This document shows, in pieces, positions 20,720 to 30,945 of a stretch of DNA of 64,000 nt (position 1 is the stretch's first letter; each line of letters starts with the position of its first letter). The notes under the pieces are model-generated. The model saw only the letters and a program-made list of their open reading frames with translations, had not been told where the DNA came from and ran no database searches. Both the position numbers and the translations under genes were made by a program. Origin of the DNA: Mesostigma viride (Eukaryota > Streptophyta > Mesostigmatophyceae > Mesostigmatales > Mesostigmataceae); NCBI GenBank assembly GCA_009746045.1, contig RPFO01000644.1, positions 821,180 through 885,179 of the forward strand, read 5' to 3'.

Positions 20720-20904
20720 TTAAGGCCACTGTTAACTGCTGCATTTGTGGCAGGGCTCCACTTATTGTATTCAATCAAATGCTGGTCTTCTTGGGAGCTG
20801 ACTGAGTGATCTTAACATATTCTGATCAGACACTCCGCAAAGGTGAAAACCATTTGCGGTTAGTGCCGGGCCGCGGAAAACGCGGAAAAACGCGATCTGC
20901 AAAT

Positions 20905-20985
20905 GAATCCGACCGGAATCGAACTGGGGACCTCTCGCACCAATTTTGCTGACTATAGGACGGACGTCTCCGGTTACCATGGCAT
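20905..20985 (-). other. tRNA-like sequence (pseudogene or SINE head)
   Basis: On the minus strand CCCCAGTTCGATTCCGG resembles a B-box/T-arm and is preceded by an anticodon-arm-like stretch. No matching acceptor stem was found, so it is not a working tRNA. Confidence 0.35.
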
Positions 20986-21122
20986 CGCCAACTTACACCT
21001 ACAGTTATCCGCAAAATTTCTCCTGTCCGGGGAGTGATGCAAGCCTTTCGGATTTGGTACTAGATAAATCACTCGAGATCTGTGTGTAGGAGTACTACAC
21101 ACGTGTCTGTTAACATATATAC

Positions 21123-21527
21123 ATGTCCGTAAACCCACAGCCATATAAGCATATTACGATTCGGGGTGCTTCTGACCCCATACCCAGCCCTTACCAATCT
21201 GTCGAAGTCAAGTTTCATGATCCTGAACTGGGAAGGAGTGTTCGAATCGTATACTCTGGCAATCGCTTCATTTGTAAAGACATAATCACGTACCTGTATG
21301 CAAGGACTGGTCGTCTTTTGACCAGAGGGCGCAGTCTGGTCCACGACACACAAGCGAGACCCTTTGTCGTATTTGAGGGGGGCTCATTCGGCATTACTAC
21401 TTACGACGCCGAGATCTGGCATACAATAAACTCTATGCTCTACGACTGGAGTTTGGTGCGGACTGCAACCATTGAACACTATTTCCTGAGTGAGAGTCAG
21501 CAAGAATACTATTTCCTGAACGAGTGA
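21123..21527 (+). CDS. Hypothetical 134-residue protein upstream of gag-like frame
   Basis: An ATG-initiated frame with a soluble, unbiased composition (HITIRGASDPIPSPYQ, VRIVYSGNRFICKDIITYLY, FVVFEGGSFGITTY). It ends 22 bases before the next ATG-led frame, a gag-like gene on the same strand, so the two may belong to one element. No domain is recognised with confidence. A repeat (ATTTCCTGA(G/A)) sits at its 3' end. Confidence 0.4.
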   Translation: MSVNPQPYKHITIRGASDPIPSPYQSVEVKFHDPELGRSVRIVYSGNRFICKDIITYLYARTGRLLTRGRSLVHDTQARPFVVFEGGSFGITTYDAEIWHTINSMLYDWSLVRTATIEHYFLSESQQEYYFLNE

Positions 21528-21549
21528 AACCTGTTTTTTCCTTTTTCGA

Positions 21550-22448
21550 ATGGCCGCCCCAGCTGTTGTTCGCGGCATCAAGGAGGGGACAGTGTTGGGT
21601 GCACTGAAGCACCTGTCTTTTGATGGCGAGAGACTAAACGATTTCCCTGTTTTCAAACTCAAAGTCGAAGGTACCCTGAAGGCAATTGGATATGAGGAGG
21701 CCCTCAAGGGCACACTGGGCGTCATTAATGAGCAACAACAACGCCTCGGATATGCATCTCTCCTGTCAGCTGTGAATGGGACTGCAGCTCTGTACGCAGC
21801 CGGCCCTAGCTCCAAACGGTTTACTTCACGAAGCGTGGGCAATTCTGGTAGACGTATATGGTCATGATCATGCAGACCACCTCCACACACCAGGCGACTA
21901 CGCTCGAGGAGCTGCTGGCTACGGAGAAGGTGCCAGTGGAGAAGGTGGCAGCCCATCTGAATGAGATGGAAAGGAAGTATCTTGAATACAACAAACTCAG
22001 CAGCAACAAACTCCATGACTCAATCCTGGTAACCAGCCACCGCCGACGTCTTCCAGCCGTATACGGCCCAGTCCTGGCCGCCTATAACCTTCCAGTTGAC
22101 CTCTCCTGGAAAGATTACAAGGCAGCCGTCCTTAAGGCTGATGATCATCTGCGGGTCAACCGCAATGGTGCAGGGTCTTCTTCCAACACCACCAGCGGTA
22201 CCGCCTACACCACCCAGGTCGCCTGTCCTCACTGTCAAGAGGACCTGGATGAGACTGTCTTTCACACCGCAGGTCCGAAGGTCAAGACCTGTTCACACTG
22301 CCGTCGCACCGGGCATACCAAGGAGCGTTGCTGGGCGCTCCATCCTGAACTGAAGCGGGCCAAGAGTGTGGCCAACGCCACTCTGGATATCCAGAAGATG
22401 AACCTGGATCAGGAGCCTGAGGAGGTTCCCCCTGGATTTGTTTTCTGA
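21550..22448 (+). pseudogene. Ty1/copia-type Gag, one frameshift, no pol
   Basis: The N-terminal part reads LSFDGERLNDFPVFKLKVEGTLKAIGY, typical of the copia Gag-like (UBN2) region. The frame shifts near 21790-21860 and continues TTLEELLATEKVPVEKV to a zinc knuckle CSHCRRTGHTKERC (CX2CX4HX4C), then ends PPGFVF. A preceding CPHC pair suggests a second metal site. No protease, integrase or RT follows before 23.2 kb, so this is a gag-only relic or part of a non-autonomous element. Confidence 0.75.
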
Positions 22449-23259
22449 ACAACTCTTACTTGTAGCCCTGCCTCACAGCATGGGGGTGTGTCAGAATTTT
22501 TGGTACTTTTCTGCTGTTCGTCTTACCGGCAATATTTTCAGTTCACTTTGCCAAAGTCCGATGTAGAGGTGTTGCGCTGGATTAGGACAAATTGCGGAAG
22601 GCATCAGAAGTGTTGAAATGTTGAAAAACGTGTTTTTTTTAACCAGGGGCATTGGCAAATAAGGTTTGGAATGGTTTTCACCATGTAACTGTATCGGCAG
22701 TGGCAATTTACCGTAAAAATACCGTGTTTCAGTACCAAACGCTATAAACGTTGTCACCACTCGGGGATGACACAATATTCCCAAGGTATTATACAACATG
22801 ATACGGTATTCCCCAGGTATTATACAACAAGAATGGATCCACTGTGTGCAATTGTTTGGTCGAACACTATCTCATACGTGTGGTGTTGTCAATTCCGTGG
22901 CAGCGACCCTTAACGGCATCAATGTGCGACGTTACCTGCGGGGCTTGGAACCCAGGCATCTCTGAACAATTTTTTACTAGATAATAAACATGCACCTGCA
23001 AGAAGTTGGGCAGGCCAGTGAATACCAGCTATGGCTGCATAGACAGTATGAGAAGAAGCAGCTTACGGAATGTGGCTGAATGGAAAAGGAGCGACCTCGA
23101 ATGGAAAAGGAGCGACCTCGATCCGACCAGTCGTTAAGAAGTTATGACGACAGCAATGTCGGCAGGCCACATGTCATCAAGTTAGTCGTTTCCTATAGAA
23201 CCTTCTAGAAGATATATTGCGACAGCCATGCTGAGTCAAAGAGTCTAGAGCCTTCTATA
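22449..23259 (+). other. Non-coding stretch with short tandem duplications
   Basis: 22567-22597 encodes a peptide (EVLRWIRTNC) that recurs on the minus strand near 37.1 kb. AGGTATTATACAACA occurs twice (22784, 22816), and a 23-bp tandem duplication lies at about 23076-23120. No gene is supported. Confidence 0.4.
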
Positions 23260-25707
23260 TTGCGTCAATACCTGCTGAGTCAGATTGCGCTTTGCGCTAT
23301 CAATCATGCCCACCCATATCGCCCCTATCCCCCCAGCGTCACCCCGGCCCCTCCACCTTCCACACATGTGTCCACCGATCCTTCCCTTTACTCCACCAGT
23401 CTCCGCTGCTTACGTCACATGTCTCGGCTTATGCAACGCGGCAACTTTCATGCATCCTATCTCGAAGCCTGCAGCTTGAAGAAGCTTACCAGCTTACACA
23501 TTGCCGTCGGGTCGTGCTCCCCAGCTGATCTGCAAGTCCCCCGCTCCCATGCCACTAGTCTGCGAGGCCTTCTCTCACGTATCATTCGGCACCGTGTCAA
23601 TGGGAATGCAGATGCACTGCGTCCGCGCCGTTTACTGATCTCACCTTTCATTCATGCTGCGATGGATGAGCTGTGTCTGCCACACATTCTGCATTTGCCG
23701 CAAGTGCAGGCTGCGATGCCGCTCGTGGTGTGCAACACTTTCGGCACTCCCATTGCCGCCTGGCGTTACTCTCCCACCTTGCATGGGACAAATCGGGTTT
23801 TCAGCAACGGGCAGGTCAGCTAGCTGCGATACAACGCCCACCGAGCTGGCCACCATCTTGGCAGGGCCCTGCCCCTGCCAACAACAACGGTATTTCAAGT
23901 ACCTTGATCCCACCTCACAGCACGTCATGACCGCTGACCTCAGCATCCTGCCGAGCCACACGCGTGTAGACCTTTTTGCCAAAGGCACCAAGTTTCGGCC
24001 GTGGGTCCAGCGCACGTGTGCCAAAGAGGTGAATGCAATGCTCTCAACATCACTGCGCAAATTCTGCAATGCCATGTGCACGGACCTACAGCTTGCTCCC
24101 CTTGCCATGGAACCGTGGTTTCGCGCCGTCATTCACGAATGCAATGCACGTCTCACCAGGCTTGATTACCGTCTCCGGCAGGTCCACCGCACCACCTGGC
24201 TCAACACCACAGATAAAGCACTTCTTGACCACTTCAAGCAGGACTTTATCATCACGTGTGTTGACAAGAGTGCCAACAACTTTGCTTTCATATGCAAGAA
24301 GCACTACCTTGCTACTTTGCAACACGAGTTGGCGTCCAGCCCTACCTATGTTCAGCGTGCACAGTCCACCGCCAGTATCACTGCTGCTCATCGGGCTTTT
24401 CTGCACAGCCAAAACATTTTTGCTCGGGCATTCCTTAAGCGGCAGCGACGCGCCACCACCACTACGTTCCCATATCTGTATCTCACTCTTAAGCTGCACA
24501 AAACTCCTGTTGCTTTGCGCACCATTGCTGCGTCGCATTCAGCCCCACTGATGCCTCTCTCGAAACTCATCTGCCATGCTTTGAATGCTCTTCTCCCCGA
24601 AGCCAATGCATTACATATGGGTGGAGGTGCTGTCGAATGCCGGGTATGAATGCGCTGGTAGTTGGATCGTCATAGACTCAGCCCAAGTACGCCTACGCCT
24701 TGCCGCCCTTAGCCGTTCTAAGACAGCAGCAGAGAAACGTATACCTATGCCCATAGCCACCTATGATTTCACCACTCTATATACCACACTAGATTTGCAC
24801 GATTTGAAAGCTCGTTTAGATAGCCTCCTTACTCGTCTGTATGCACGTAGGCCTCACGGGCGCAACCACCTGCACGTGCGTGTTTCTCAGACCAAGCCCA
24901 CGGCAACGTGGCTCTCATTCAGGGATCGCGGCAGGTGCTATCGTGCGGGATGGTTATAATTATATTATCACGAAGGCTGACCTTGTCCATTGGATCTCTT
25001 ATCTTGTTGATAACACCTTCATCTGTTTTGCGGGCAATGTATACCAACAAGCTATCGGCATCCCTATGGGCACTAACTGTGCCGGGCTCCTTGCAAACCT
25101 CTATCTATACACTTATGAGCTTGCCTTCATGGAGAATCTCATTGCCTCAAACGATGATGTTCTCATCAGGCGTTTTATCCATACATGTCGATACATTGAT
25201 GATGTCATCGCTTTCGACAACCCTGATTTCGCAACCCATTTGTATATCACCGCTGGTCTGCCTGGCATCTACCCGCAAGCGTCCCTCACATTAAAGCTCA
25301 CGTCGGAGGATACTCATTGCAATTACCTCGATCTTAACATTACCCATAACAAGAAGGGCTGGCGTACGGCTGTCTATGATAAGCGCAAGGATCCTAAATA
25401 CCAGCAAATTCCTTTTATTCGTTACCCCGATATTCACAGTCTCCTTTCCCACACAGCAAAATATGGTGTTGTTCTTTCTCAGTTACATCGTTTTTCCCGT
25501 CTTTGTTCTTATCGTGTTGATTTCATCACGACTCTTGTTGAACTCTTGCAGCGTTTATTGGTCAAAGACTATGACCGAGCCATTATGCTCCGTCAAGTCC
25601 GATGTTTTTTGCAACGTCACCCACATCTGTTCGGTGCTGCCCCTTGGCACAAGCTCTACAAACAGGTCGTGGACCGGCTGGATCGCATAGTATCTCCGCA
25701 CATCTGA
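23260..25707 (+). pseudogene. Penelope-type reverse transcriptase, three frameshifts
   Basis: Pieces: 23260-23820 (N-terminal region), about 23815-24630 (FIITCVDKSANNFAFICKKHY, YLTLKLHKTP), about 24620-24940 (YDFTTLYTTLDL, block A) and about 24930-25707 (GIPMGTNCAG block B, CRYIDDV block C, NYLDLNIT). Each junction is a shift of the same sense. DFTTLYT, GIPMGT and YIDD are typical of Penelope-like RTs rather than LINE or LTR RTs. No GIY-YIG endonuclease motif is visible at the C-terminus. It has the catalytic Asp pair but cannot be translated as one protein as it stands. Confidence 0.75.
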
Positions 25708-26272
25708 ACCCTGTGATGCCAAATCTCCTTTGCGGCCGTTCCGAGCTTGGCACTGGATTCGTTGTCCACATCGTCGCGTCGCTGCCGCAACACGATGTTT
25801 TCTGGCATCCGCGGGCTTTTGGTTCCCGCCGCACATTTGAAAGACTGTGCTGTCCTCCGGCTTTTTGCCTTTGCACCGTGTGCAGTTCTTGGACGTTTGG
25901 AATCATGGCATGGCTAACGTGATGACTGACTAGCTAGACCTTTTCAGTGGTTTTCCATTTGCGGGTATTTCCTCGTAAATGGTGGGAGAGCGATCGCAGC
26001 AATGGTGCTCACCACTAGACACTCCCGGCCAGTTAGGCTAGAAACACACGCCCTGATCAAGCATGCTGTTTCCGGCCCCACCGTCTAGGTCATCTAGTCG
26101 CTCCACACGTAAGCCAGCCATAATTTCAATGCACAAGGATACACATTTCCATCACCATTCATCTTCATCATCCTGAACGACTCGAAAACGCGGAAAAGAT
26201 AACGGCAGGCTCGAGCTACCATGGTCCGGATTCTCCCGATTTCTGGCCTGCGCTGGTTGTCTCTTTGATGAT
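23260..26272 (+). mobile_element. Penelope-like retroelement, decayed
   Basis: Contains an RT open in four successive frame pieces (23260-25707) and a 565-bp 3' UTR. The 3' terminus at about 26272 (...GTTGTCTCTTTG) is defined by two other insertions, at 51270-51809 and 16652-16678, whose ends stop at the same place. The 5' boundary is uncertain. Confidence 0.75.
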
Positions 26273-26510
26273 ATTTCTATGCAATATAAAGGCGCGATGG
26301 CCTCTGGGCCACAGCCGTCTTTACTAACGCAAACACTCACCTGTTTCACCTCAACGCAAGAGGCACTTTCCAAAAGTGCGCTGAGCATGCACCGGCCCCC
26401 AAACAAGGCCCGATTCCTCGAAACAAGCGGCTGGAGCACAGAAGCGCCATCACCGGAACCAGCTACAAAAAATTGCCCGCTATGAAGCCTCAGCCTGGCA
26501 ACCCCACGTT

Positions 26511-26644
26511 TGTCGCGTACTCGTGCCAAACTCCCTGCACTGACAGTAGCCCACGACCTCGTTGGCCCTCATGAGGTATGGCTGCATGGGCCGGTGATCG
26601 ATGGGCCACATGCTAGCCTTACCCCACTAGTGCTGCCCACTTTT
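26511..26644 (-). repeat. Unit X1 (134 bp), outer end of the element
   Basis: Apparently identical to X2 at 27776-27909. In element orientation it begins AAAAGTGGGCAGC, a polypurine-like start, and ends CGCGACA, complementing the TGTCGCG at the other end of the element. Confidence 0.75.
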
Positions 26645-26646
26645 CT

Positions 26647-27773
26647 TAAGACGAGAAGCCAGTGCCAACTGCACTTCTCAAAAAGGTGAGACCTGAGAGT
26701 GAGGTATGACTAGGTTAGGCTTCACACTGTGTTCTTTGTTGCAAATGAAATAACGTTTTTATTACCAATACTCTACCTAACTTGGCAGCTCTGTTTCAGC
26801 AATGGCTGGGCTCGATGAAAGAAAGGAGGGCTGGCCACACTTGCCACGCACCACCATGACCAAGACAGAGTTCAAGGATCCACACAGAGCTACATCCAAC
26901 GCCCTGGTGGAAACACACACTTATCCCAACGAATGCCTCACACTTACGCAATATCTTGCGTCAGCCTTACCACGTAGCCACGCTCAGTATCTGATCCTGA
27001 CGACAACCGCTTTGTCGTCCATACTGCTTCAATTACACCAAAGCTACTCCGTGGCACTCGGCTTTGGTCAGCACCAAGACCTAAAAGTACACAAAATCCT
27101 AAGTCGTTGTCTGCAACGACTCCCTGTTCCGCATATGAAACATATCATCTAGCACTTTCTCTTTAGACGACAAAATCAACTAGACAACCTGGGTAGGCCA
27201 GAAATCCCAGACGACAAAATGTCCTTGTCGCAGATCACTCCAGTGTCGACTTGCCGACCCCTGAGCTTGCCAAACAACTATATCACCAACCAAGCATGTA
27301 CGACAACTAGCTGGCCCTGACGAGAAAAGCTGCCTCGTCGCATTCACAAAAGCGGCTTGCCAGCCTGCCGAATATCAATGCCAATATTGCACGACATTAT
27401 CTACCTGCAGCGGACAGTTCTCGAGATCAATAACGCGCCAGCTTGCGTGCACGTGCATGTTCAGCCTGCACGATAAAGCATAATTGCCAGGCTGGCAGCC
27501 TAGCTTGGTCCGTGTTGTAGTCCAGCAGCCAGTGCGTGCTGCTTGCCAGCGTTGGCACTGACCTCTTGGTGACGCTTGTCAGTACCGCTGTCAACTCCCA
27601 GTGCTGCGCGTCGCACTACGGCGCATGCGTTGCTCCCGTAAGGCCCAAATGCCAAAGGCGTAACAACTCGCACACGCGCAATGCCTATAGCTGCCTCGCC
27701 TCGTCCCCCGGGCCGGCCGCGTGGCGGCCCCGCGTAAAGCCGATACTCGTGCGAATCGGAACGGCGCGCGACA
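26647..27773 (-). repeat. 3' LTR core (1127 bp)
   Basis: Nearly identical to 34410-35535, with a few indels and substitutions near 27570. In element orientation it starts TGTCGCGCGCC and ends CTTCTCGTCTTA. Two bases (AG) separate it from X1, and two (GC) from X2. Confidence 0.85.
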
Positions 27774-27775
27774 GC

Positions 27776-27909
27776 TGTCGCGTACTCGTGCCAAACTCCC
27801 TGCACTGACAGTAGCCCACGACCTCGTTGGCCCTCATGAGGTATGGCTGCATGGGCCGGTGATCGATGGGCCACATGCTAGCCTTACCCCACTAGTGCTG
27901 CCCACTTTT
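27776..27909 (-). repeat. Unit X2 (134 bp) between pol and the 3' LTR core
   Basis: A copy of X1. Its junction with the LTR core makes a perfect 16-bp palindrome CGCGACAGCTGTCGCG (27766-27781). The pol frame ends inside X2, at codons shared with X1. Confidence 0.75.
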
Positions 27910-30900
27910 AGCGCGGTGTACAATGGTCATGTTATATTCTTGAATAATCATGGCCCAGCGCGCCAGCTTGCCAGTCAGATTGGCACTTGTCATCAACCAC
28001 TGCAGTGGCTGATGGTCGGTGACCAGCGTGAACTGACGCCCGAACAAGTATGGCCGAAAATGTTTGATGGCCCACACCACGGCCAGAGCCTCGCCCTCAT
28101 ACGATGAGTACTTGGCCTCAGCCGTGTTGTTGCTCCTGCTGGCATACGCCACCACATGTTCCTTGCCATGCACGTCCTTCTGTGCCAACACAGCACCAAG
28201 TCCAACCCTGGACCAATCCGTGTATAGCACAAATGGCTGGGCATAGTCGGGCTGACGGAGTATCGGCGCTGAGGTGAGCTCTGCCTTGATGGTCTCAATG
28301 GCGCGTTGCTGCGCCGGACCCCATGCCCAGACTGCACCTTTCTTCAACAGCTCCGTCAGTGGCTTAACCTTGGTGCTGAAGTTGGGGATATAACCTCGGT
28401 AATACCCCGCCAGCCCCAGGTAAGCCCGCACACCCGCCACATCCGTGGGCGTTGCCGCGTTGACGATCGCTTCCACCTTGGCCGCTTGTGGAGTTCTGCC
28501 GCCAGGAATGATCTGGTGTCCGAGGAAGTCGAGGCTCCGCTGCGCAAACCGACACTTCTCGGGATGCAGCTTCAGGTTGGCTCGCGCCAGTGCCATGCGC
28601 ACCTGCTCAAGGTGCTGGAGGTGTTGCTCAAATGTCTCACTGAAGATGATCACATCATCAATGTAACACGCAGCGAATGGCATGCCATTCAACACTTGAT
28701 CCATGGCACGCTGAAAGATGGCACTCGCATTCCTATGCCCGAAAGGCATCCTGACCCACTCATAGAGTCGGTGGCCCCCCCAGAACGCGAGCTTGCGTTG
28801 GTCACCCTCCGCCACTTGGATTTGGTGAAACCCACTGCGGAGGTCTAGGGATGAGATGAACTGCACGCGTGGCGATATCCGGTCAAGCACATCGTCCACT
28901 CGCGGCATGGGGTACCTGTCCATCGGGGTGTGTGCGTTGAGTTGCCGCAGGTCCGTCGCCATGCGCATCCCAGTCCATTCACCTGTCACCGCATCCTTCT
29001 TGGGCGCCACGACGGTCGCGGCCGCATAGTTGGATGTGGATGACCGAATGATGCCAGCAGCCTCCAGCTCCTCGCATTGTTGCTGCACAAACTCCAGCTC
29101 AGCTTGACTCAGCCGGTGTTGTCGGCGAAACAGTGGCTGATCGGTGTCCAGCGGGACCCGCATCTGCCCACCATTGTAGCATCCCAGCTCTTGACTGCTG
29201 AATGCAAACGCGTTGCGCGCACCTTCCAGCCACTTGAGCAGCCTCGCACGTTGCTCAGCTGTGAGGTGCTCACAGACGCTCCATTGATGGTTTGCTGCCG
29301 GGTCGCTTGCGCTCGAGACATTGTGCACAGCCACCGTGGGACCGCGCACGGCCGCCGACTGAAACAGCATGTATGCCGCCGCTCCCGGCGTAATGCCTCG
29401 CTCTCCCACCTGCCGTTGTGCCTTCGCCACGAGGAACTGAAAGGCCGGAGCCGCCGAGAACACACAGCTGGTGAGGAGCGCAGTCATGAGGATGACTGAC
29501 CATACCTGGCGCCAGGTGTAGGACCACCCTTGGCCCCTGCCGCCTGCACGCTCCGCCTTAGGCACACCAGCCGGCGCAGCACCGGTGGGTGGAGAAGTTT
29601 CACTCTGCGCCTGTGCAGTCGCAGCATGGACGGGAAGTGCAACCCGCTGCACCCTCCGCACACCTTGCGCTGCTAGCAAGGTGTACCCCACCTGCCAGGC
29701 TGACATGGCCTGGCCAATGAGCGACCATCGCTCCACCTCCAGGAGCCCTGGGGCGGCGGATGCACCTTCGGCAAAGCCCATGCTTAGTTCACGAAACCCC
29801 GCGGGTGGCTGAACCAAGAGACCTGTGGCACGCTCCCACACAAGCCCCTTGCCCCGGTCACGATAAGCCTGGGACCCTTGGTAACTGACAAGGGTGGGCA
29901 GTGCTCGCATGGGGGCGCCTGCCTTGTTGACGGGCGCGTAGGGTGCCTGATCATCGTGCTCCACATACTGCGCCGTGAGTTGACTGGGCAACACGACATC
30001 GACCGGTGGCAGCTCAATGTGGCTAGCGACATGCTGCATCACCGCCTGCGTAGAACCTTGGCCAGCGATGTTGGTCCAGAACGCGCGCAGCCGATGGGTA
30101 TTCCCTCCCAGCCCGGCATTGTCCGACACCACGGGTTCCCCCAAAATACCCACAATGGTGCCCCAATCCTCCCGAACAGTGGGGCTGGGACTGTCCACCG
30201 CCACTACGTTTTCAAATAAGTAGGCGGGTGGCACCTGCTGCAGCTGCTGGAGCTCGCCCACAATGCGCAGCATGTCCCAAAATAGGCCGCTCCTGCTGTC
30301 GGCAAGGCCCCGGCCATGCCCAGCCTGGCTCATGCCTTGGCACTCCCAGCCAGCAATGACCAACCCTACCTCGCCATGTTGTGAGATGAGGCGGCGCAGC
30401 TGCTGCTGCCCAAGGAAGCGCACGTCATGAGTGCCCTCGCCGAAGACATCAGCCCAGGCGGATGGAGGAAATTGTGCTGGGTATGCTTGCGACAAGATAG
30501 CGCAGTGGTGCAAATATGCCGCCCTGGCTGTGAGCGATGCCTCCACCGCAATGAGCTTGCTGCATACCCCCCCGCTGCTCAGGAAACCGGCTATGCCGCC
30601 ACCCATACCTGCGAACAGCTCCAGCACGACGGTGGCACGCCCGAAGTCCGGGATGCGTTCCAGCACCTCTGCGCTAAAGCCGGGGTACTGCGTGATGGCA
30701 CCCGGCTGGCGCCGCTTCCCCCCAGCACCCTTGGGCAGTGCCTGACATGCCGCCATCACCCGTGCGCGCACATCGCGCAGGCGTGGCAGGGGCGCAACCT
30801 GGGCAAGCCAACTTTGCCTCTGCGCATCCCGCGCTGGCAACGCCGCAGGCAGCACACACCGGTGCCTATCGCGCGCGCGCTTGTCGCTAGCCGCTTGCGC

Positions 30901-30945
30901 CATGTGCACCGCTTGCGCGTCCGGCCACACGCCCCCCCCCAGTTC
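27892..30945 (-). CDS. Pol polyprotein: C5 cytosine DNA methyltransferase + reverse transcriptase + RNase H, no integrase
   Basis: The frame opens straight after the UGA ending Gag and is in the same frame. Numbering from GTG 30930: methyltransferase motif I VLELFAGMGGG (102-112), motif IV WECQGMS with candidate catalytic Cys197, motif VI ENV (240-242), motif VIII HRLRAFW (279-285), motif IX GFRELSMGF (378-386), motif X IGQAMSAWQVGY (405-416). A hydrophobic stretch (about 477-501) separates it from RT: KKDAVTGEW, SLDLRSGFHQI, MPFGHRNASAIFQ, YIDDV (756-760), then RNase H (TDWSRVGLGAVLAQ, ... TDHQPLQWL). It stops at HRAKSGQH, where Ty3/gypsy pols normally go on to integrase. RT and RNase H copy the element; the methyltransferase would modify cytosine. 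The catalytic motifs look intact, but activity is unproven. Confidence 0.92.
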   Translation of the reverse strand, partial: ELGGGVWPDAQAVHMAQAASDKRARDRHRCVLPAALPARDAQRQSWLAQVAPLPRLRDVRARVMAACQALPKGAGGKRRQPGAITQYPGFSAEVLERIPDFGRATVVLELFAGMGGGIAGFLSSGGVCSKLIAVEASLTARAAYLHHCAILSQAYPAQFPPSAWADVFGEGTHDVRFLGQQQLRRLISQHGEVGLVIAGWECQGMSQAGHGRGLADSRSGLFWDMLRIVGELQQLQQVPPAYLFENVVAVDSPSPTVREDWGTIVGILGEPVVSDNAGLGGNTHRLRAFWTNIAGQGSTQAVMQHVASHIELPPVDVVLPSQLTAQYVEHDDQAPYAPVNKAGAPMRALPTLVSYQGSQAYRDRGKGLVWERATGLLVQPPAGFRELSMGFAEGASAAPGLLEVERWSLIGQAMSAWQVGYTLLAAQGVRRVQRVALPVHAATAQAQSETSPPTGAAPAGVPKAERAGGRGQGWSYTWRQVWSVILMTALLTSCVFSAAPAFQFLVAKAQRQVGERGITPGAAAYMLFQSAAVRGPTVAVHNVSSASDPAANHQWSVCEHLTAEQRARLLKWLEGARNAFAFSSQELGCYNGGQMRVPLDTDQPLFRRQHRLSQAELEFVQQQCEELEAAGIIRSSTSNYAAATVVAPKKDAVTGEWTGMRMATDLRQLNAHTPMDRYPMPRVDDVLDRISPRVQFISSLDLRSGFHQIQVAEGDQRKLAFWGGHRLYEWVRMPFGHRNASAIFQRAMDQVLNGMPFAACYIDDVIIFSETFEQHLQHLEQVRMALARANLKLHPEKCRFAQRSLDFLGHQIIPGGRTPQAAKVEAIVNAATPTDVAGVRAYLGLAGYYRGYIPNFSTKVKPLTELLKKGAVWAWGPAQQRAIETIKAELTSAPILRQPDYAQPFVLYTDWSRVGLGAVLAQKDVHGKEHVVAYASRSNNTAEAKYSSYEGEALAVVWAIKHFRPYLFGRQFTLVTDHQPLQWLMTSANLTGKLARWAMIIQEYNMTIVHRAKSGQH

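Noticed and set aside
20905-20985. A functional tRNA gene
   Set aside because: Only the T-arm fits; no pairing acceptor stem was found.
21384-22016. 210-codon minus frame
   Set aside because: Antisense to the hypothetical and gag-like frames; no recognisable feature.
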